Shown here piece after piece: positions 49,280 through 61,583 of a stretch of 64,000 bases of DNA. Origin of the DNA: Paracamarosporium sp. OC-R06-R3 (Eukaryota > Ascomycota > Dothideomycetes > Pleosporales > Didymosphaeriaceae); assembly GCA_019828545.1 (NCBI GenBank), contig JACVRA010000354.1, positions 52,539 to 116,538 of the forward strand. Direction: 5' to 3'. The notes beneath the pieces were generated by a model. It saw nothing but the letters and a program-made list of their open reading frames with translations. It searched no databases and was not told where the DNA came from. Made by a program: the position numbers and the translations under genes. Within the stretch, counting starts at the first letter, position 1; every line of letters starts with the position of its first letter.

Positions 49280-50951
49280 TCAACCCTTTTTCGTATCGTA
49301 AATCCTTGATTTTGTCTTGTACAGTCAGTCGTACAAGCTGGATGCGATGCGCCAAAACCTAACTGGATGAGCATGGATTTGTCTCATCTCACACAATCGT
49401 CACCCTCCCACACTCGTCGCACTTTGTTCTGATGGATAATGTTATGGTTCATCGACTGGCCTTGCTATGGCATTATGAATGCGAGCCATCTGCAAATGAT
49501 CCAATAAGAATGCGCACCTAACTTGGTCTTGTCCGGACGAACTTCAAATTCTCCATAGGCCGGCTTGTTGCTCTCGCTAGAACAAAGTGCTCAAATTGTT
49601 CACGAGAAACATTCTGATCAAATCGACAGGCGGGACCGGAACCAAACGATTAGGATCAGAAACTCCGACCGTTAATGGAAATCCCACTATACTCTTCGCA
49701 TGGGTTTGACGAATGGTATCATCCGTGTGTATAGTGTGGTTCGTATGTTTATTCCTTCCTGTTTGTCGTTAATCAAGTCTCACCATAGAGGTCTCCCTAC
49801 GGCGATGGGTGGAATGTGGTAGACCTCCTTGACCGCAGACACTCCTGGGTCATGCAAACGAAGCTTCAAGTGTACACTTTAGAAATCCCAGAATTGAAGA
49901 TGCAGAGACGGAAAGAACTTGTTTATAAGATTGTGAATCGATATTCATATTGTCAGGGAAGAGAAAGAGCCTGGTGACTACGCAGCAATAACGTATGGCC
50001 CGAAATAGTCTAGCGCATCCTCTGTGGTCTACCATGCTGCATACCACTCGCGAGCGATATTGGAGACGTGGACGCAAGTAAATAGGCGAAGATAGAGCAG
50101 CCTTTATGAAATACTGGTTGCTCCCAAAGAGGATTCACTGCACGCAAGGTCCCAGACCACGCAGGATGATGACAAGGCGAGGAGTCAGATACGATACCTC
50201 CGTGCGCTTGAGCGCAAGGCTGATACCGTCCCATAACTTTGCTCACCTCGTTTTTCCATACACATTGAACTTTTCTTGTCAAGATATGCTGTAAAGACTT
50301 GCGTTGTACGCCTCGCCTGTCGATTTCCTTATCCGTCACCAGTGCCACGCTAACCAGGGCATCGAAATTATTGTATAGGCATTGTAAGATGATACTATTA
50401 CTACATTATCACAACCAGTTGTATGTGGGATTCTTAAGGCTCTCATGATCAGCTTAGGATAAATGAGTAAGACCGAACCACTCAACACTCAGCCCACGAA
50501 TCGGACTTCATCTCCTGACTCAATAACCAAAGCATTCGGTAAAAGGCTTGCCGAGTAATCTTATGAAATCTTAGCATGACGTCCTGCGGGAAGCTGTGTC
50601 ATCGAAGGGGAAGGTGTACGAGAGAAAGCCTGTCTTCACAGGCACCCCGACCCACGCCGCACTGATTGCCAAGGTGCTCAAAACAGGCTATTGGTCGTTG
50701 CATCTACTTCTTGAAGAGTTTTCGGGGGCGACAGAACGATTATACCGAATCTACTCGCTCTGCCGAGCAATTGAGTACCCCGATGTCCATCGCCAAGCGA
50801 TTCCGCGTACTTGGCCCGCGGTACAGTACCTGCAGCTGGAAGTTCAAAAAGGACCCTCCGCTGGCAGCTGTCAATATAAAACATAAAGCAACTGACCAGT
50901 TGATCTCTGTTTCTGAGGTTACAGACAGGATAGCTTCCTCAAACCGTCAAT
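49280..50951. other. Intergenic region
   Basis: About 1.7 kb with frames no longer than about 120 codons and no recognisable content. The final part (50860-50951) is an AT-containing leader of the secreted repeat protein. Confidence 0.5.
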
Positions 50952-51602
50952 ATGAAGCTGTTGACCTTCTTCCTCGCTACGGCTGCTGTAGCTTTTGCTC
51001 AAGACAGCGTTTCAGCTACTGGAGCTGCGTGTGAGCCCCATGGTGATCATTGGTAAGTTGTTCATAAGCTATCAATGGGAAGAACTTGGGTTGACCGAAA
51101 CCCTAGGCATTGTCCTTCAGGCGTCCCAGAGCCCACAACACCCCCAGCCGAGCCAGCCGAGACCGGTGCCTCAGCAACGGTTATTGAAACGACTGCTCTC
51201 TCTACTACAGACTCAGCAAGCTCTGCGACAAGCGAGGCTGCCGCTACAGCTTGCGAGCCTCACGTAGACCACTGGCACTGCCCGTCCGGCGTGCCCGAGC
51301 CGACTACGTCTCCTCCTGCGACAGCCACAGGGGAGGACCATGACCATGAAGACGAACATGAACACGAGGCGACAGCGGCTACTTGCGAGCCTCACAACGA
51401 CCACTGGCACTGTCCTTCTGGTGTTGCCGAGCCGACTACTCCTCCTGCTGTGACGAGCACGACTTCAACAGCGGAAAGCACCAACACAGCCGAGAGTGCT
51501 GCAGCTACATCCAGTCAATTCGATGGCGCTGCAGTAGCCACTGGGTCGGTGGGAAGCGTTCAATTGGCGGCGGTTGGAATGTTGGGGTTGTTTTTTGTTT
51601 GA
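50952..51602 (+). CDS. Secreted His/Cys-repeat protein, probable GPI anchor and metal binding
   Basis: Two exons, 50952-51052 and 51107-51602 (54-bp intron inside the first repeat), give 198 residues. A signal peptide (about 1-16) ends near AFAQ. Three near-identical units of CEPHxDHWHCPSGV start at residues 27, 83 and 127, each followed by a P-E-P-T-T-rich spacer. Between units two and three is a tract of alternating acidic and His residues (about 110-121). The C terminus has a small-residue site (GSVGS) followed by a hydrophobic tail, as in GPI-anchored wall proteins. Cysteine pairs plus dense His suggest binding of zinc or copper at the cell surface (inference). The linkers are Ser/Thr-rich and probably glycosylated. 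No named family is assigned. Confidence 0.8.
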
Positions 51603-52113
51603 TCGAGATCAACGGACAGTTGCTTGCAGATTTGTCTTAATGGCATCATCTGGATACCCCATGTATATATTCTCGAGATTGAAAAGACAATAGTATCTCG
51701 TCTTTATGCAAGACAATCTTATGGATTCCATGATAAGTATGAAGGTTATGTAACAATGGTGAGACCGAAGATTGTTGATTGAATTTCAATCGAACAAGCA
51801 ATAGAGTTACATTCTCTGCGTGGTCCTTGATTTTCTGTGCGACAACACGCATGGTGGGAAAGTGAGCTGCTGCCTCTACCCTGGAGGGTAACATTGCACC
51901 TGAGTATAGGGAGGTGGGGTCACGTTCCAACTTCAAGGAACGTACTATATTTCGTCATTGGAAATCAATGTAAAGAGTATCATTTGAAGAAGTGGACATG
52001 GTGATTATTCCACACAGGTCGAACCTAGCTTTCGATGCGCACACTCAGTGACAAACACGTCGAGGAGTTGAGAGAAACGATCTCTTTTCTCGAGGGTAGC
52101 TTGCGATTAATTT
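51603..52113. other. Intergenic region between convergent genes
   Basis: About 510 bp of presumed 3' UTRs, AT-rich; no gene seen. Confidence 0.5.
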
Positions 52114-53356
52114 CTACTCTTTGTACTTCTGGTCATGGAAACCCGCCAACACTTCCACTTTTCCGTCGCCCCTTTCCGCCCACCTCTTCGCCGCTATCTC
52201 TGGATTGAGCTGCAGCGTCTGTTTAGCTTTCACCCACTCCTCCACCGTCACAATCTTGTCGAACCGTGGCTTGACACCTGCCTTTTCCAACACCGGAGAA
52301 TCTGTAATTGGTAGCAGCTTAGTGTCGTTGTGTGGGCGCGCGAAATACAGAAGTCCAGTTCGCTTGTATTCACGCTGATCCTTTGGAGGCGCGACTACGC
52401 GATGCACTGATGACTTGAGCCAGCCACCTGTAAGGTGCGAAATCGTGTCTGCCAGATTAACTGTGATCGTGCCAGGTTGGGCTTGAACCCATGTCCAGTT
52501 ACCGTCTTCACCAAGGATTTGCAGTCCGGCGACGGGCTGTCGGAAAAGCAGTGTTACTGTACCCAAGTCGGTATGGCCACCGGTCGCGCCATTTTTTGCA
52601 GCAGCCCATTCCTCATCTGTGCGGGGATAGTAGAGCATATAGCGAAAGTGATCTTCGGACTTCTTCTCGTACGTATGTTGTTTGACCAGATATTCTTCAT
52701 CAGGCAGTTGAAGCACAATTGCAAAGAGTCGCAGAAGAGGCAAGACAACGTTGGAATGCAGTGCACGTTGGAATGTCTCGATCTCAGAAATATGCGCGTT
52801 CAGCAAATCCGGGCGCTCGTATTTGCCCTTGAAGTCGTCAATGAACTTAGGGATGTTAAAGATCTCGACGTTGTCCTTAGCACTGGCGGTGAGAGACCGG
52901 CCAGCTCGCCGCCACCCATTGTAATCTGCAGCAGCGTAATTGATCTCATACTTTTCTTTTTCCGAAGTTGGCAACTCGAAGAAATGCTTCGCCAGGGTAA
53001 ATTGTTGGTCAATTTGCTCCTGCGTCAAGCCAAAGTTCTTTACGTAGAACTTTAGGTATATGCACGTTAGTATTTATATGGATAGAAACCATTGATTATG
53101 GAAAGGATGGTTACGGAAAGGATTCACTTACAAATCCAACATGGTGTACAGCATGCTCAAGCTGTTTGGCTAGACGTTCTTTTCCACCTGGACGGTTGTA
53201 ATCCTCGAGGTCAAGGGCCACAAGCTCTGACCAGGGCAGATCCTCTTTGGTTTCGGGCGGGTGAACGTATGGTTCAAGGTTAGCGAAGTCGTATTGACTA
53301 TAATCTTTCTCTAGATTGGTCTGTACGTTCGTCGTCTCGACCGTTGTTGTAGACAT
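52114..53356 (-). CDS. 2-oxoglutarate/Fe(II)-dependent dioxygenase (IPNS-like)
   Basis: Two exons, 53356-53132 and 53049-52114, joined over an 82-bp intron in phase 0 (HHVGF-FYVKNFG), give 386 residues. The N-terminal DIOX_N region (LPWSELVALDLEDYN... FYVKNFGLTQEQ) and the C-terminal 2OG-Fe(II) domain are both complete. Iron ligands are His234 and Asp236 in GGHTDLG and His291 in SSVHRV; Arg305 in YKRTGLLYFARP would bind 2-oxoglutarate. It is cytosolic by lack of a targeting signal. Such enzymes hydroxylate, desaturate or cyclise small molecules in metabolism or natural-product pathways; the substrate is unknown. It is divergent, over 1.04 kb, from a Fen2-like transporter. Confidence 0.9.
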
Positions 53357-54397
53357 TTTGGCTAATCAAATGATGAACTTCGGAACCTTAACGTAGGATG
53401 GAGGAAGATGCTAATACAATGTGCCGATAGTCGTAATATCAGTCGATTCCAACAGTCTAGGCCGGTTACTAATGAAGGCGCCCTACAAGATTAATATCGA
53501 ACGATACTATGTCGCCATCTGCACCCCAACTTTCGCCATTCAAGCGCTACTGCGCAGTGTTAAGAGATGGCTTCTATTTCACCAATGAATCGCTCTTACC
53601 TGCTGGAGTTTAGGTCATGGCGATGGTATCTCCGTTGATGACAGACTAGTCAGACAAAGCGAGTAAGTGATCTCCATCACGAGGATATCACACAAGACTA
53701 TCACGCGTCAAAATGCAATTAGCTGGAAAACTAAGCTTAAGACACTCATGTTCATGAATAACCTCTACTTTGCTAACAAGCGATTCGTTTACCGGTTGTT
53801 GTCGTTATCAGATGGCGCAATAAGCTCCCTGCATCGCGAATCGGTCCGTCCCGCCAACGACGTCTCAGGCAAAATCGGGCTTTTGTGGGGGTTATGCCAT
53901 GGCCCCAGTGTTGCATATACAGGTACGAGTTTGTGGTATCCGATCAAATATGTAGATAGCAGGGGATTTAATCAAGCTTATACGTAACGGCTTAAAGCCA
54001 CCAAGATACAGTAGGAGAACAGTGAATAAATGTAGATGAAGACAAATTATAGAGTAGCCCAAATGTTTGGATGCTAATTATACATCTGTAACGATAAGTA
54101 TTATAGAAATGAAGTGAAGAAAGTCACGGGTGGAACGTACGAGACTTTTTACCAATGTGCTTTCCCCACAGATCAGCTCAAACGCAATATGGCGCCCAAT
54201 GGCATCATCCGTAGTCCCTTGCTACTTGAATGCAAAATGATCTAAAAGACGGCTCGAGAAGTCTATCCTTGTCTAGCTTTCTTAGCCTAGACATTGCACC
54301 GATGTCGCCAGGAACTTTCGAAGGCGAATCGCTTCCAGGTGTATAAAACGGTAAATCCTCGAATGCAGGCGCACAAGGAATCAAAGACTACATCACA
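53357..54397. promoter_or_regulatory. Long divergent promoter, dioxygenase / Fen2-like transporter
   Basis: 1.04 kb between oppositely oriented genes with no credible coding frame. A short open frame (53667-53987) has no domain. Confidence 0.45.
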
Positions 54398-56085
54398 ATG
54401 GCTTCGAAAGAGGCAATTGATACTGAGACGATAATTACAAAAGATGCGTCGACTGCAAGCACCCCACGGTCGAACGAATTGTCTCCCGTCGAACCACCTC
54501 GCTCTTATAGCCGACCACGCAGACTTCTTCGCTCGATTCAACGACACATTTGGGATGACCCGGATAAGAGTAAGGAGGAAAAGTGGTTTCTTTTCAAGCT
54601 TGACCTCTTCCTCCTTAGCAGTGCCTGCTTAGGTTACTTTAGCAAGAATCTCGACCAAGCGAATATTAACAATGCATATGTTTCTGGGGTATGATTGCAA
54701 TTCTAATTGGGCTTATCGTCTTTGAATTGTCGCTCACATGACTTAGATGAAAGAGTCGTTGCGTATGTACGGCAGCGAACTTACCTACACTGGTAATGTC
54801 TTTACCGCAGGATATGTTATCGGCCAAATGCCTGCAGTCATGCTAGCGAGTCGTGTTCGGCCTTCTATCCTGATCCCAACACTCGAGATCATATGGTCGG
54901 TCCTGACTTTTTGCTCTTCATCTGTTACAAACGTCTCACAATTGTATGCCATCCGCTTCTTGGTAGGCTTGTGTGAATCCGGATATTTTCCAGTCATGAT
55001 CGTAAGCTCGCCTAGGCCTTCGAAGCTCGAATCCCCTTCTGACATGTGACTAGTACCTGATTGGAAGTTGGTACACGAAAGCCGAAAGAGGTAAACGAGT
55101 CGCTTTGTTTTACTGTACTGCATCGCTTGCAAGCATGTTCAGTGGCTATATTCAGGCCGGCGCATACAGCGGGCTAGATGGGGTTATGGGACGGCAAGGC
55201 TGGCAGGTATGTCATAAACCTCATAGAAAATGTTTTCCATACTCATACTTGTAGTGGTTGTTCATCGTCTGCGGCGTAATCTCACTTCCAATCGCCTTCC
55301 TCGGATACTTCTTCATCCCAGACTTCCCGGAAACCACGCGCGCCTTCTACATCACACGAGACGAAGCTTCCCGTCAATGCGCACGCTTAGTCGAAGAAGG
55401 ACAGAAGCCACTTGGACATAATCCATGGAATCGAACGAAATTATTCCGCATCGCGAAGCAGTGGCAGTTCTGGGTTCTACCAATGGGGTATTTCTTTGTC
55501 CAGACGAGCTTTCCGATCGAACAGCCTGCCTTCGCATTATGGCTCAAGTCCACCGGTCACTCCGTATACGAAAGAAACGTGTGGCCTACTGGACAAGTTG
55601 CAGTCGGCGTCGTCTTGCAGGTTCTTGCAGGCATGCTTTCGGACTCACCGTTGCTCGGCGGCCGCCGATGGCCAGCTATCATTGTCATGCAAGTAGGAAC
55701 CTTATTTGGAGCGGTCATCATCGCCATTTGGAATGTACCTGATACGCTAAAGTACGTAGCGTACTATTTCACGTACTTTGCTGCCGGTGTGCCAGGCCCA
55801 TATTACGCATGGTATTCGGATTTGATCCCGCATGATCACGAAATGCGAGGTTTCGTCATTGCTGTATCCAACATGTTCAGCTATATTATGCGTATATGGT
55901 GGACACTGGCTGTATGGCGGACAGTAGATGCGCCGAGATTTCAGGCTGGGTTTATTGGAGCATCTGTAACGGGTGTGGCGATGCTAAGTTTAACCGCGCT
56001 GTTGCTGTTGCTACAGAATAGGGACGATAGGAAGAGGAAGAGGACTGAGGACGATGTTCCGGTCGATGATATCGAAGCGCCATAG
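54398..56085 (+). CDS. Fen2/Liz1-type pantothenate (vitamin) transporter, MFS
   Basis: Four exons: 54398-54688, 54747-55001, 55054-55206 and 55255-56085 (introns 58, 52 and 48 bp), giving 509 residues with 12 predicted membrane segments. Landmarks of the anion:cation symporter subgroup around yeast Fen2 and S. pombe Liz1 are [32 protein letters not shown], the [13 protein letters not shown] loop, [20 protein letters not shown] and [13 protein letters not shown]. These proteins import pantothenate, biotin-like acids or related carboxylates with protons at the plasma membrane. The N-terminal 70 residues are Ser/Pro/Arg-rich and cytosolic. It is divergent from the dioxygenase, so the transported acid could relate to that enzyme's substrate (inference). 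Confidence 0.9.
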
Positions 56086-56318
56086 AGCTTATGATTTTGT
56101 CAAGTCTAAGTACTAGTGACTTAAAGCCTTTGTAAGAGGCGACTATTGCACGTACAAGCAGGGAAGTTGGAGCATCTACACATTAATTAATTACAATAAG
56201 ACTCTGCCTGACGAGCCATCCATCTTCTTTCCGTAGCCTCAAAAAATGCCAAATTATGTAATTACAACTTATACCCGATCCCTGAAGGCATGGCTATGGT
56301 AAGAATTCAAGCAGCAAC

Positions 56319-57996
56319 TTAGATGACTTGCTCCATACGATGCACATCCGAGTTCCTAGTCCATGTCCGGATCTTCTTACCAAACCCGTAGTACAGCGGG
56401 AATGCAAAAAGCGCCGGGCCAACTGTGCACGCAAAGATAATCATAGCGATCGTGATCCAGCCATCCTTACTAGTATGTGCCAGGTCAAAGATCCAATAGC
56501 TATACGAGAAAGCAATGAAGTTTTTGAACACAGTTGCAACGACCATGATCTCGCCTGAGATTGGTTTATAACAGTCGATAGCGTAGGTGATTGATATGGT
56601 CGGAACGGTGGTTACACTGAAGCCAGCGAAACCGTATCCCCAAACGACGATGTGGCCCCAACCCCAGTGTCGCTGGTATCCGATTCCACCAAGAATGAGC
56701 GAGAGCATGGTGATGATCATGAAGAACCACAGCGCTGGTAGGCGCATTTCGGGCTCACGAATGCCGTTGTTCTTGCGTGTAGCGCGTGCAGCAACCCAGT
56801 CAGAGAAGGGGCCTGCAGTGGCGAGGCCGAGCAGAGCACCGACGACGAAGGCGAAGTTGGTGTATCCGACATTGTCTGGAGTGAAGCTATATGGTGGCGC
56901 AGCGAAGATAACAGACTCGGTAATATTGAAGAAGAGTACCAGATCCGCTGGCCCGGCAAGCATGAGACCCGCCCACAAGATGATGGGATTGAAAAAAACC
57001 TTGACAGGTGTCCAGGTATCACGCACCACAAACATCTTCCAGCGAGGATCGGGCTTTCTAAACGGCATAAACTGCTGACGTGATGGTCGACCTTGGCCAA
57101 GTGGAGGAAGAGCAGTATCACTTCCCGATGGGTGATTTCCGATATGTGAGTTTTGCTTCTCGATGGAATTCTGCCCCCCACGGTCCTCCAGAATGGGTCT
57201 ATGTCCTGAGTTGGGGGTAAGGACGCCGCCAGTGTAGCCATTCGTGTTATCGCGGTGGTACTTGGTTTCTGGGAAAGTGAAAGCAATCAGGACGATCGCA
57301 AACGCGGATAGACCAGTCTCCAACCAGAAGAAAGAATTCCAGCCATGTGCAGCGGCAATGGAACCGCTCATTACAGGACCTAGGAAGGCTCCAAGAAAGT
57401 AGCCAGTAAAGTAAACACCGGTCCAGGCGCCACGCTCGTAGAGGAAAAACACGTCAGCAATCATTTGCACTGGAATGGTTTCGCTCGTCGCACAAACAAC
57501 ACCATTCAAAGCGCGAGCCGCAAGTAGGCTGCGATGCGATGTTGCCAGTGCTTGCCAAATGCATGTGAGCATAATCAGAACGGCGAAGGTCAAGCTAACA
57601 GCTCGACGTCCGAATATGTTGCTTAGGGGAACGATGATGAAACCAGCAACTCCGAGCGTGATAACGGTGATACCAGTAAGAAATGCAAGCTGTGAGTTGT
57701 TGAGATGGAACTCTTGGCCGAGCAGCGGAAACATAGGAGCGATCGACAGTGCGCCGGTGACCGAGATCCAAGTGAAGAGCCATTGACTAGCCATCACCAT
57801 GACTATCACCACATTAACAAAATAGAAAAAAAGATGCAAAATATCAAGACGTACGCTTCCATTTTGTAGACCAGTTCAGAGGATCGCGCGGATCACTGGA
57901 AGGTACGGGGATTAAGGCTTTCTTCGCCCTGCCATCCGCGTCCATGATTTCGGTGCCAGGCACCAGATCAACCTCTGGGTGAGACTTTGATGCCAT
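56319..57996 (-). CDS. MFS transporter, DHA1-like (drug/metabolite:H+ antiporter)
   Basis: Two exons, 57996-57855 and 57802-56319, with a 52-bp phase-1 intron, give 541 residues. The first exon supplies the cytosolic start with the conserved DPRDPLNWSTKWK; the second carries 12 membrane segments (FTWISVTGALSIAPMFPLLG, NIFGRRAVSLTFAVL as motif A, AARALNGVVCATSETIPVQM, and YERGAWTGVYFTGYFLGAFLGP as motif C-like). A central loop of about 90 residues is charged and Gln/Ser-rich. This is the class of fungal exporters of toxic compounds and secondary metabolites, but importers are also known. The next genes on the same strand are an amidohydrolase and a DUF1254 protein. Confidence 0.88.
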
Positions 57997-59399
57997 TTCG
58001 AATCTCAGTCAGTCCCACACTCGTTTTTGTCTTGTGAGATTTGATTAACGTAAGGGAAGGGTGGATATGGTGTGGGCTTGAGCAAAGAAAGCCACGATGA
58101 GTTGACAGGAACAATGAGCAGTATCACAAGATTTTGTCCAGTCCCTTTATAACGTCTCACGTTGGCACGCCAAGTTTAGGCATCCATTGCTTTTTGTCGG
58201 AATCAAAATAATTATCGTCTTTGCTCATCCCGAGCTGCAGTGAGAACCATGCCGACCGTCAATCGGTAAACCAGCTGTCGACATGAAATCGAGATAACTG
58301 CTTCGAGCCAATTAGAACGTTGGTTCGGAACCGTGTACCGGGCTCATGGCTTGCAACTAGAGAACTTAGCCTGAGACAGATACCGTCCCCACCGGCCCGC
58401 TAAATGTTGAGACGGGAAGTGGATCGTTACCACATATCTGTCATCTATCATTCGTTGGGCGTGCAGACAGCGTTCTAACTTAGTGGACAAGCTGCAGCAA
58501 CCTGAATAGTGTGTGTTCAATTACAGTCAGCAAGATCTAACGTAAAGGCTTAACATGTAGATTGAAGACAAGTGGAGACCTCACCGTGGGGTTCGTTTCT
58601 AAATTAGCAGTCTGCTAAATGGGCAGTGCTTCGTTTATCGCTTACATTTACACTTATCACTTTATGTTCATATTTTTAATAATGACACATCGAGCCAAGG
58701 ACCTATTCGCACCTTTTCTTACGCCATGCATTCCAGTCTGTACGGAAACGCCTGAGAGTCTCAGTTGGCCGCAGCTCGACCACCCATATGGCAAGGCGAA
58801 TTGTCGTTTGCAGTATTTTACCTTGCTTGGCTGCATCAAAACAGGTCTTTGGTCTCGGTGAACTTGTGGGCAGTTGTTTGGGTGACATCGGACCCTGGGT
58901 GGAGGAGCCGAATCTAAACGTCGGAGTGCGGGGAAGCGAGGGTGATCTGCGCCTAGAGAAAGCTTGGCATTTTGTTCGAGTCGCGCGTACAATTGGGTGA
59001 ATTGTTCGCTATATGATGACATGATTTGGATCTGTGGCTGAACGTGTTTGAATGGATAGGTGATGTAAAGTACATTGCTTTTCGTTGATTGTACGTCGGT
59101 TGCGCAGAGTGCAGTCTGTGAAGCTTCAATCCTAGCTAATGCGAGAATCAAGGATGAAAGCAAGTTTTCCGATTTAGAGACTTTTGCTGACAGTTCCGAG
59201 GGCCTCTACGGGCTGAAGTCAAAACAGAGTCAGCAACATTTTGTAGGGTAGTCTTGCTAATGATCTGAAGGGGAACTATTCTTAGGTCAAACATATGTCA
59301 GCCCGAACGGTGAAAGTCGCGAATTATGACTCCCATCGCTGGTAAGAGTTATGTTAGTACTGTACTGGCGATCGAAAATCGTTACTTACGTATACTAGG
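57997..59399. other. Intergenic region
   Basis: About 1.4 kb. One minus-strand frame of 168 codons (59163-58657) has no recognisable domain and odd composition; not accepted as a gene. Otherwise promoter sequence for the MFS gene. Confidence 0.45.
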
Positions 59400-61136
59400 C
59401 TACTTCATCTCGTTTTTCCAAACACATTCTCCTTCAAAATAGGTCCGTAGTACTTGAGCTCCATTGAACTCTCCCAAACTTAAGTCTTTGTCGACCACGA
59501 TAAAGTTCGCTTTCTTTCCCACTTCAATGCTGCCTACCTCCTTGTCCGCGCCCACAGCCTGCGCGCCCTGGATCGTGAGCATGCGACACAAAGCTTCGCC
59601 GCCACGCTCTTTAGAACCGCTTCCCACTGTTTCAACAATCTTGGCCATTGGACCAAATAGTGAAGGATCTGATATGGCACCCCAGTCAGAGCCGATCGTC
59701 AGGAAGGCACCGGCATTGAGCATCTTAGGCCAGTTCCAGTCCATTCTGCCCTCCGAAGATGTGGTGAAAGGATGTACGAAAAATTCTGCAGGCGACATCT
59801 CGGCCGTGACGTTCAGTTGTTTGAAGCGCGCGTAGTCATCTGTCGTTTGATTAGCCGTCCTTGTCCTCACTAATGAAGTCAAGCCTGGTGTACCATCATG
59901 CACCCCACTACAATGCGCAATCTCATGTCTTGGCCCATTCGGGTTCAATGCTCTTGCCTTCTCTATGGCATCCAATGTCATCCTCGTAGCTCCGTGACCA
60001 GTGCAATGTATCTTTACTGTCACTCCTCGAGCATCGTATCTGTTGATTGCCTCAGCCGCATCTAATACCAACAGCTTTTTCTTTTCGGGATTCTTGTTGC
60101 TGTCGAGATTACAATGACTGAAAAGTGGTGGCAGAGGTACACCGTCTAGGATGATTTTAACAAACCGGGTGTCCACGTGTCGGCTTTGGAATTTGTTTGC
60201 GCTCTCAATTAGAGGGTGTAAGGTGCTTTTTGACTCCTGGGCGATGAATTCAGGGCCGTGCACGATATGTGTTGCAACGTTCATCCGCAGATCATTCTCT
60301 GCGTCGAGTTCATGGAGAGCATGAACTAGGAGCGTGTTCGCACTCGCTTCTTGACAACTTGTCACCCCTGCTTGGTGAGCAGCATGGATAGCCGTTTTGA
60401 GTGTTCTTTTGATGTGTGCAAGCCCAGGCTGAGGCATAGCAAGCAGTCCTTTTGTAGCCGCCGTCTCCGCAAGCTCTCCAGTCAAACTTCCGTCTTCTCT
60501 TCGAAAGAGTATGCCACCCTGAACCTCTTCCTCAGCGTTTAGATCATAGCCCGATCTTCTCAATGCTGCTGTGTTTAGCAAATATGAGTGCGCGGCGCCG
60601 CCTAATATTACAACCGGTTGATCCGGAAACTTCTCATCTAGATATTTTCGATCTGGCGTGCTGTTCGGAAACCCCGGGTTACTGTACATCGCCGCCATGA
60701 CCCAATCCTGACGGGCGTTCAAATACTCGCATTTACAAATACCTTTGTGGAGTTCTGCAGCGATGTTTTCACTGGTCGTCTCCATTCCAATGTCGACATC
60801 GCTCGTCAGCATCATCCCAGAGGCTAGCAGATGCATGTGCGCGTCGTGAATGCCCGGCATGACGAATCTCTGGTTCAAATCAACCGTCACAAGACCTAGT
60901 ACTTTTGCGGCGCTTTGAATCTCTGCGTTGTCGCCGACTTGGGTGAACTTTCCCCCAGGAGATACGATAAAGCCGGAAGCCCATGGCTGTGCCGCATCGA
61001 TAGTGTATACTCGACCGTTAATGAAGGCGACACCATTGTTTGGCGTAGCGGATGGGATGTAAGATGCCATGGGAGATAGCGTTATAATAAGGCAATTCAG
61101 CGTAAGAAGTACAAGCGCACGTTGGGGAATGCTCAT
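59400..61136 (-). CDS. YtcJ-like metal-dependent amidohydrolase (family 3)
   Basis: Single exon of 578 residues. An N-terminal hydrophobic stretch (about 6-24) looks like a signal peptide or anchor. The Amidohydro_3 pattern is present: GRVYTIDAAQPWASGF at the start, MPGIHDAHMHLL with the metal-binding His100-x-His102, VKIHCTGHGATRMTLDAIEKA with the central His, and GSDWGAISDPSLFGP with the catalytic Asp. A C-terminal small beta region (GSIEVGKKANFIVVDKD) closes the composite domain. Substrates of this subgroup are mostly unknown amides, formamides or carbamates. Secretion to the vacuole or outside is suggested but not certain, since a downstream Met (at residue 23) would give a cytosolic form. 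Confidence 0.87.
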   Translation of the reverse strand: MSIPQRALVLLTLNCLIITLSPMASYIPSATPNNGVAFINGRVYTIDAAQPWASGFIVSPGGKFTQVGDNAEIQSAAKVLGLVTVDLNQRFVMPGIHDAHMHLLASGMMLTSDVDIGMETTSENIAAELHKGICKCEYLNARQDWVMAAMYSNPGFPNSTPDRKYLDEKFPDQPVVILGGAAHSYLLNTAALRRSGYDLNAEEEVQGGILFRREDGSLTGELAETAATKGLLAMPQPGLAHIKRTLKTAIHAAHQAGVTSCQEASANTLLVHALHELDAENDLRMNVATHIVHGPEFIAQESKSTLHPLIESANKFQSRHVDTRFVKIILDGVPLPPLFSHCNLDSNKNPEKKKLLVLDAAEAINRYDARGVTVKIHCTGHGATRMTLDAIEKARALNPNGPRHEIAHCSGVHDGTPGLTSLVRTRTANQTTDDYARFKQLNVTAEMSPAEFFVHPFTTSSEGRMDWNWPKMLNAGAFLTIGSDWGAISDPSLFGPMAKIVETVGSGSKERGGEALCRMLTIQGAQAVGADKEVGSIEVGKKANFIVVDKDLSLGEFNGAQVLRTYFEGECVWKNEMK

Positions 61137-61583
61137 GCTTATGATTAGGGCGGAATCCTTCCGTGGCTGCCGAGAGGTTCGAATCCGCCATTATCTACAT
61201 CAACATCGCCATGCCAAGACACATGCATTGTCCAGCAATGGTTAACTCGTCGCCCGTTAGAGGCAGTTATATCGTCTGTTTTATTTTATAAAATACGAAT
61301 TGGTATTCCTATGAGCCGATAAGAGCTAGACTTGTCCTCCTGGCCATTAGATGCGTGCACCCAGCGCGTTCTACGGGCGAAACTTTGGGATCAGCTGGAA
61401 TTCGCACCTCGGAATATTCTTCCGTGTCTCTTGAGGCAAGCATGAACAACAAAAACATATCTACTACTCGCGGGGGTTTTCCGCCTCAACATGCAATTCG
61501 TTGTACTGAAATAACATAAGTGACTCAATAAGCAATGATCTACTTCCATCCCAAGTCTGTCCATTGTGCATTTCAGGTTATAT
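61137..61583. other. Intergenic region between tandem genes
   Basis: 447 bp, promoter of the amidohydrolase and 3' UTR of the DUF1254 gene. A tRNA T-loop-like GGTTCGAATCC near 61170 is isolated and was rejected as a tRNA. Confidence 0.5.

Noticed and set aside
58657..59163. 168-codon minus-strand frame as a gene
   Set aside because: No domain, Arg/Cys/Pro-rich end, and no supporting splice or promoter signals.
61140..61190. tRNA suggested by GGTTCGAATCC
   Set aside because: No matching acceptor, D-arm or anticodon stem at the right distances.
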